From contig NZ_VFQF01000001.1 in NCBI RefSeq assembly GCF_006717145.1, positions 1,054,001 to 1,118,000 on the forward strand: a DNA stretch of 64,000 bases. The letters are read 5' to 3'. The notes under the pieces were generated by a model, which saw nothing but the letters and a program-made list of their open reading frames with translations, was not told the DNA's origin and did no database searches. The translations under genes were made by a program, and so were the position numbers. Origin of the DNA: Humibacillus xanthopallidus. Lineage in GTDB: Bacteria > Actinomycetota > Actinomycetes > Actinomycetales > Dermatophilaceae. Below, in pieces: positions 62,242 through 64,000 of the stretch; within the stretch, counting starts at the first letter, position 1, and every line of letters begins with the position of its first letter.

Positions 62242-63021
62242 GTGGGCGCTCGGGGCGTCGAGGTGAGTGGGGGCAGCGCCGCGAGCAGCAGCGGCACGGG
62301 GCCGGCCAGGCCGCCGTCCGAGCGACTGACGATCGGCAAGGTCCTCGCCGAGCTCGCCGATGACTTCCCCGACGTCTCAGCGTCGAAGATCCGCTACCTC
62401 GAGGCGGAGGGTCTCGTCACGCCGCAGCGCACGGCGTCGGGCTACCGCACGTTCAGCCAGGCCGACCTGCAGCGGCTGCGCTACATCCTGCGTGCGCAAC
62501 GCGACCGCTTCTGGCCGCTCAAGGTCATCGGGGAGGCTCTCGACGCCCTCGACCGCGGCCTCACCGAGGACCCCGGCCCCCCGGCCGCCGACGCGCAGCC
62601 ACGCCCCGGACGGCCCCGGCCCCCGGCACCGCGCCCTGATCCTGAGGTGCCGTCGCCCGAGCGCCTGCTCGAACGGCATACCGTCTCGTTGACCGGTGCC
62701 GAGGTGCGCGAGGCCACCGGGCTCGACACCGAGACGTTCGTGGCGCTCGAGACCTACGGCCTGCTCCAGAGCGACACCGACGGGCACTACGGGCAGGACG
62801 CACTGGCCGTGGCGGCAGCGGCACACGCTCTCGCCGCGCACGGGCTCGAGGCGCGCCACCTGCGCCCCTTCCGCACCGCGGCCGACCGCGAGATCGGGCT
62901 CGCCGAGCAGGTCCTCGCCACCCGTCACGGCGGCGGCACACGCCAGGAGCGCGCGGCCGAGATCGTCTCGGCGTGCCTGGCCCTGCACGTCGCCCTCGTG
63001 CGTTCCGGCCTGACTCGCTGA
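62242..63021 (+). CDS. MerR family transcriptional regulator (Rv1828-like)
   Basis: A 259-residue regulator. The winged helix-turn-helix is VSASKIRYLEAEGLVTPQRT and SGYRTFSQADLQRLRYIL (about residues 45-85), then RDRFWPLKVIGEAL. A Pro-rich linker and a C-terminal helical domain (SLTGAEVREATGLDTETFV, LEARHLRPFRTAADREIGLAEQ) follow, without metal cysteines. GTG 62242 is weakly supported; GTG 62263 is possible. Follows garA by 4 bp, so it is in the same transcript. Confidence 0.88.
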   Translation: MGARGVEVSGGSAASSSGTGPARPPSERLTIGKVLAELADDFPDVSASKIRYLEAEGLVTPQRTASGYRTFSQADLQRLRYILRAQRDRFWPLKVIGEALDALDRGLTEDPGPPAADAQPRPGRPRPPAPRPDPEVPSPERLLERHTVSLTGAEVREATGLDTETFVALETYGLLQSDTDGHYGQDALAVAAAAHALAAHGLEARHLRPFRTAADREIGLAEQVLATRHGGGTRQERAAEIVSACLALHVALVRSGLTR

Positions 63022-63051
63022 GGCCCCCTCCGGCTCCGGCCGGACGCGGGG

Positions 63052-63057
63052 TACGGT
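63052..63057 (+). promoter_or_regulatory. Leaderless -10 element TACGGT
   Basis: TACGGT ends 6 bp before the GTG start at 63064. Confidence 0.5.
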
Positions 63058-63063
63058 GGTCGG

Positions 63064-63558
63064 GTGATAGAGGTCGATGTCCTGGGCGTGCGCGTCGAGA
63101 TGCCGACGAACCAGCCGATCGTGCTGCTGCGCGAGCGAGACGGCGGGCGCTACCTGCCGATCTGGATCGGCGCGGCCGAGGCTGCCGCCATCACCTATGC
63201 CCAGCAGGGGGTCGTGCCCCCACGCCCCCTGACTCACGACCTCATGCGCGACGTGCTGACGGTGCTCGGGCACAGTCTCACCGAGGTGCGCATCGTCGCC
63301 CTCAAGGACTCCGTCTTCCACGCGGCGCTCATCATCGACGGCACCGCCGAGGTGAGCTCGCGCGCGAGCGACGCGATCGCCCTCGCCCTGCGCACCGGGG
63401 CCAAGGTGCTCGTCGACCCGGCGATCCTCGACGAGGCCGCCATCGTCGTGTCGTCCGACGAGGACGACGAGGTCGAGAAGTTCAAGGAGTTCCTCGACCA
63501 GGTGTCGGCGGAGGACTTCGAGGCGCCCGACACCGACCCCGAGGAGCACGGCAACTGA
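63064..63558 (+). CDS. Bifunctional nuclease family protein (DUF151)
   Basis: A 164-residue protein. IEVDVLGVRVEMPTNQPIVLLRE, YLPIWIGAAEAAAI and RPLTHDLMRDVLTVLG then SSRASDAIALALRTGAKVLVDPAILDEAAI are the family core. The C-terminal part is acidic. Members in plants and bacteria have RNase/DNase activity or bind nucleotides; function here is inferred. Order merR-DUF151-merR equals Rv1828-Rv1830. Confidence 0.9.
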   Translation: MIEVDVLGVRVEMPTNQPIVLLRERDGGRYLPIWIGAAEAAAITYAQQGVVPPRPLTHDLMRDVLTVLGHSLTEVRIVALKDSVFHAALIIDGTAEVSSRASDAIALALRTGAKVLVDPAILDEAAIVVSSDEDDEVEKFKEFLDQVSAEDFEAPDTDPEEHGN

Positions 63559-63602
63559 CGCGCGGAAGCGCTCGACCGCCCGACCCTCACCTTCGACCTG
63601 AA

Positions 63603-63616
63603 CCTCAGGGTTGAGG
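63603..63616. promoter_or_regulatory. Candidate MerR operator
   Basis: CCTCA-GGGT-TGAGG is an inverted repeat, overlapped by AACC-TCAG-GGTT (63601-63612) and flanked on both sides by CCTGA. It lies about 40 bp before the promoter of the second merR gene. The binder is unknown. Confidence 0.35.
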
Positions 63617-63655
63617 CCTGACCTCCCGCGACACGCCGCCGTGTAGGGAGGGTGA

Positions 63656-63684
63656 TTGACCAGTCCGGGCGAGGCGCCTACCGT
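63656..63684 (+). promoter_or_regulatory. Promoter of second merR gene
   Basis: TTGACC (63656-63661) and TACCGT (63679-63684) have a 17-bp spacer, giving a leader of about 60 nt before the ATG at 63753. The 194-bp gap holds this and the inverted repeat just upstream. Confidence 0.65.
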
Positions 63685-63752
63685 CAGATGAACGACGCGA
63701 CTGTAGTTATCCGGTTGTCATCGGCTCATCGCGCGCCCAGGAGGAGGACGAC

Positions 63753-64000
63753 ATGGCTGCCATCGAGGATGTGCCCGGCCCCGGCCACGTGCTGCCGACG
63801 GGTTCGCAGGGGCTGCTCTTCGACGACGACCTGCCGACCCTCGACGAGGACTCCGGCTACCGCGGGCCCACCGCCTGCCGCGCCGCCGGCATCACCTACC
63901 GCCAGCTCGACTACTGGGCTCGCACCGGTCTCGTCGAGCCGTCGGTGCGCAGCGCCACGGGGTCCGGCACGCAGCGACTCTACGGCTTCCGCGACATCCT
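63753..64000 (+). CDS. MerR family regulator (Rv1830-like), 3' truncated by window edge
   Basis: The first 82 residues are visible. GYRGPTACRAAGITYRQLDYWARTGLVEP is the MerR helix-turn-helix with the YRQLDYW motif, and SGTQRLYGFRDI the wing. An acidic leader (LLFDDDLPTLDEDSG) precedes it. ATG 63753 follows AGGAGGAGGA. This matches the second MerR after DUF151 in mycobacteria. The ligand domain is outside the window. Confidence 0.88.
   Translation, partial: MAAIEDVPGPGHVLPTGSQGLLFDDDLPTLDEDSGYRGPTACRAAGITYRQLDYWARTGLVEPSVRSATGSGTQRLYGFRDI

Overview
This is a 64 kb chromosomal window from a high-GC actinomycete. Phosphatidylinositol mannoside synthesis, ParA/ScpAB, GarA, a tandem-domain Rel and many leaderless promoters all point that way. 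By inference it is a Micrococcales member of the Intrasporangiaceae/Dermatophilaceae type, because gene order matches mycobacterial loci but mycolate genes are absent. No phage, insertion sequence, CRISPR array or rRNA was seen. One tRNA (Pro-GGG) is present.

Layout. 1-10.7 kb is accessory metabolism: a PhyH-type dioxygenase (cut by the left edge), a phosphoribosyltransferase-hydrolase fusion with an erythromycin esterase-like partner, two small proteins, a TetR repressor divergent from a thiolase/FabG4/MaoC fatty-acid module, then an acetyltransferase and a lipoprotein. 10.9-17.4 kb is thrS, a putative CRP-controlled small RNA, an Ap4A-phosphorylase-type HIT protein and the PIM pathway (PIP synthase, PatA, PimA). 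17.5-29.3 kb holds pdxS, kynU, pdxT, yebC, ruvCAB with an SOS box, yajC-secD-secF and apt. 29.3-36.8 kb holds rel, a striking palindromic 32-bp repeat array, a DUF349 protein, a membrane-anchored cyclophilin, a glyoxalase II-like enzyme and hisS. 37.6-47 kb is ald and the chromosome-segregation cluster xerD-parA-scpA-scpB-rluB-tyrA-cmk-der. 47-57.7 kb is a more variable stretch: secreted trypsin-like protease, tRNA-Pro, a TIR-domain membrane receptor, a prolyl aminopeptidase, a Kup K+ transporter, a ComEC-like metallo-beta-lactamase-fold protein, a repetitive polytopic membrane protein and a YibE/F protein. 57.7-64 kb matches the mycobacterial pgsA2-DUF881-sbp-DUF881-gcvH-garA-merR-DUF151-merR block, here with a glycine riboswitch in front of gcvH.

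How it fits together. Most genes are co-oriented, with 4-bp ATGA/GTGA stop-start overlaps that indicate translationally coupled operons. At least twelve genes carry a TANNNT -10 element only 6-9 bp before the start codon, so they are probably leaderless. The most interesting non-coding features are (i) a CRP-type palindrome, a 17-bp-spaced promoter and a three-stem-loop RNA between thrS and the HIT gene, (ii) the symmetric 3+3 array of 32-bp units around a 48-bp perfect palindrome after rel, and (iii) frequent use of a GTATGCC/GGCATAC heptamer on both strands, even inside codons where it forces rare choices.
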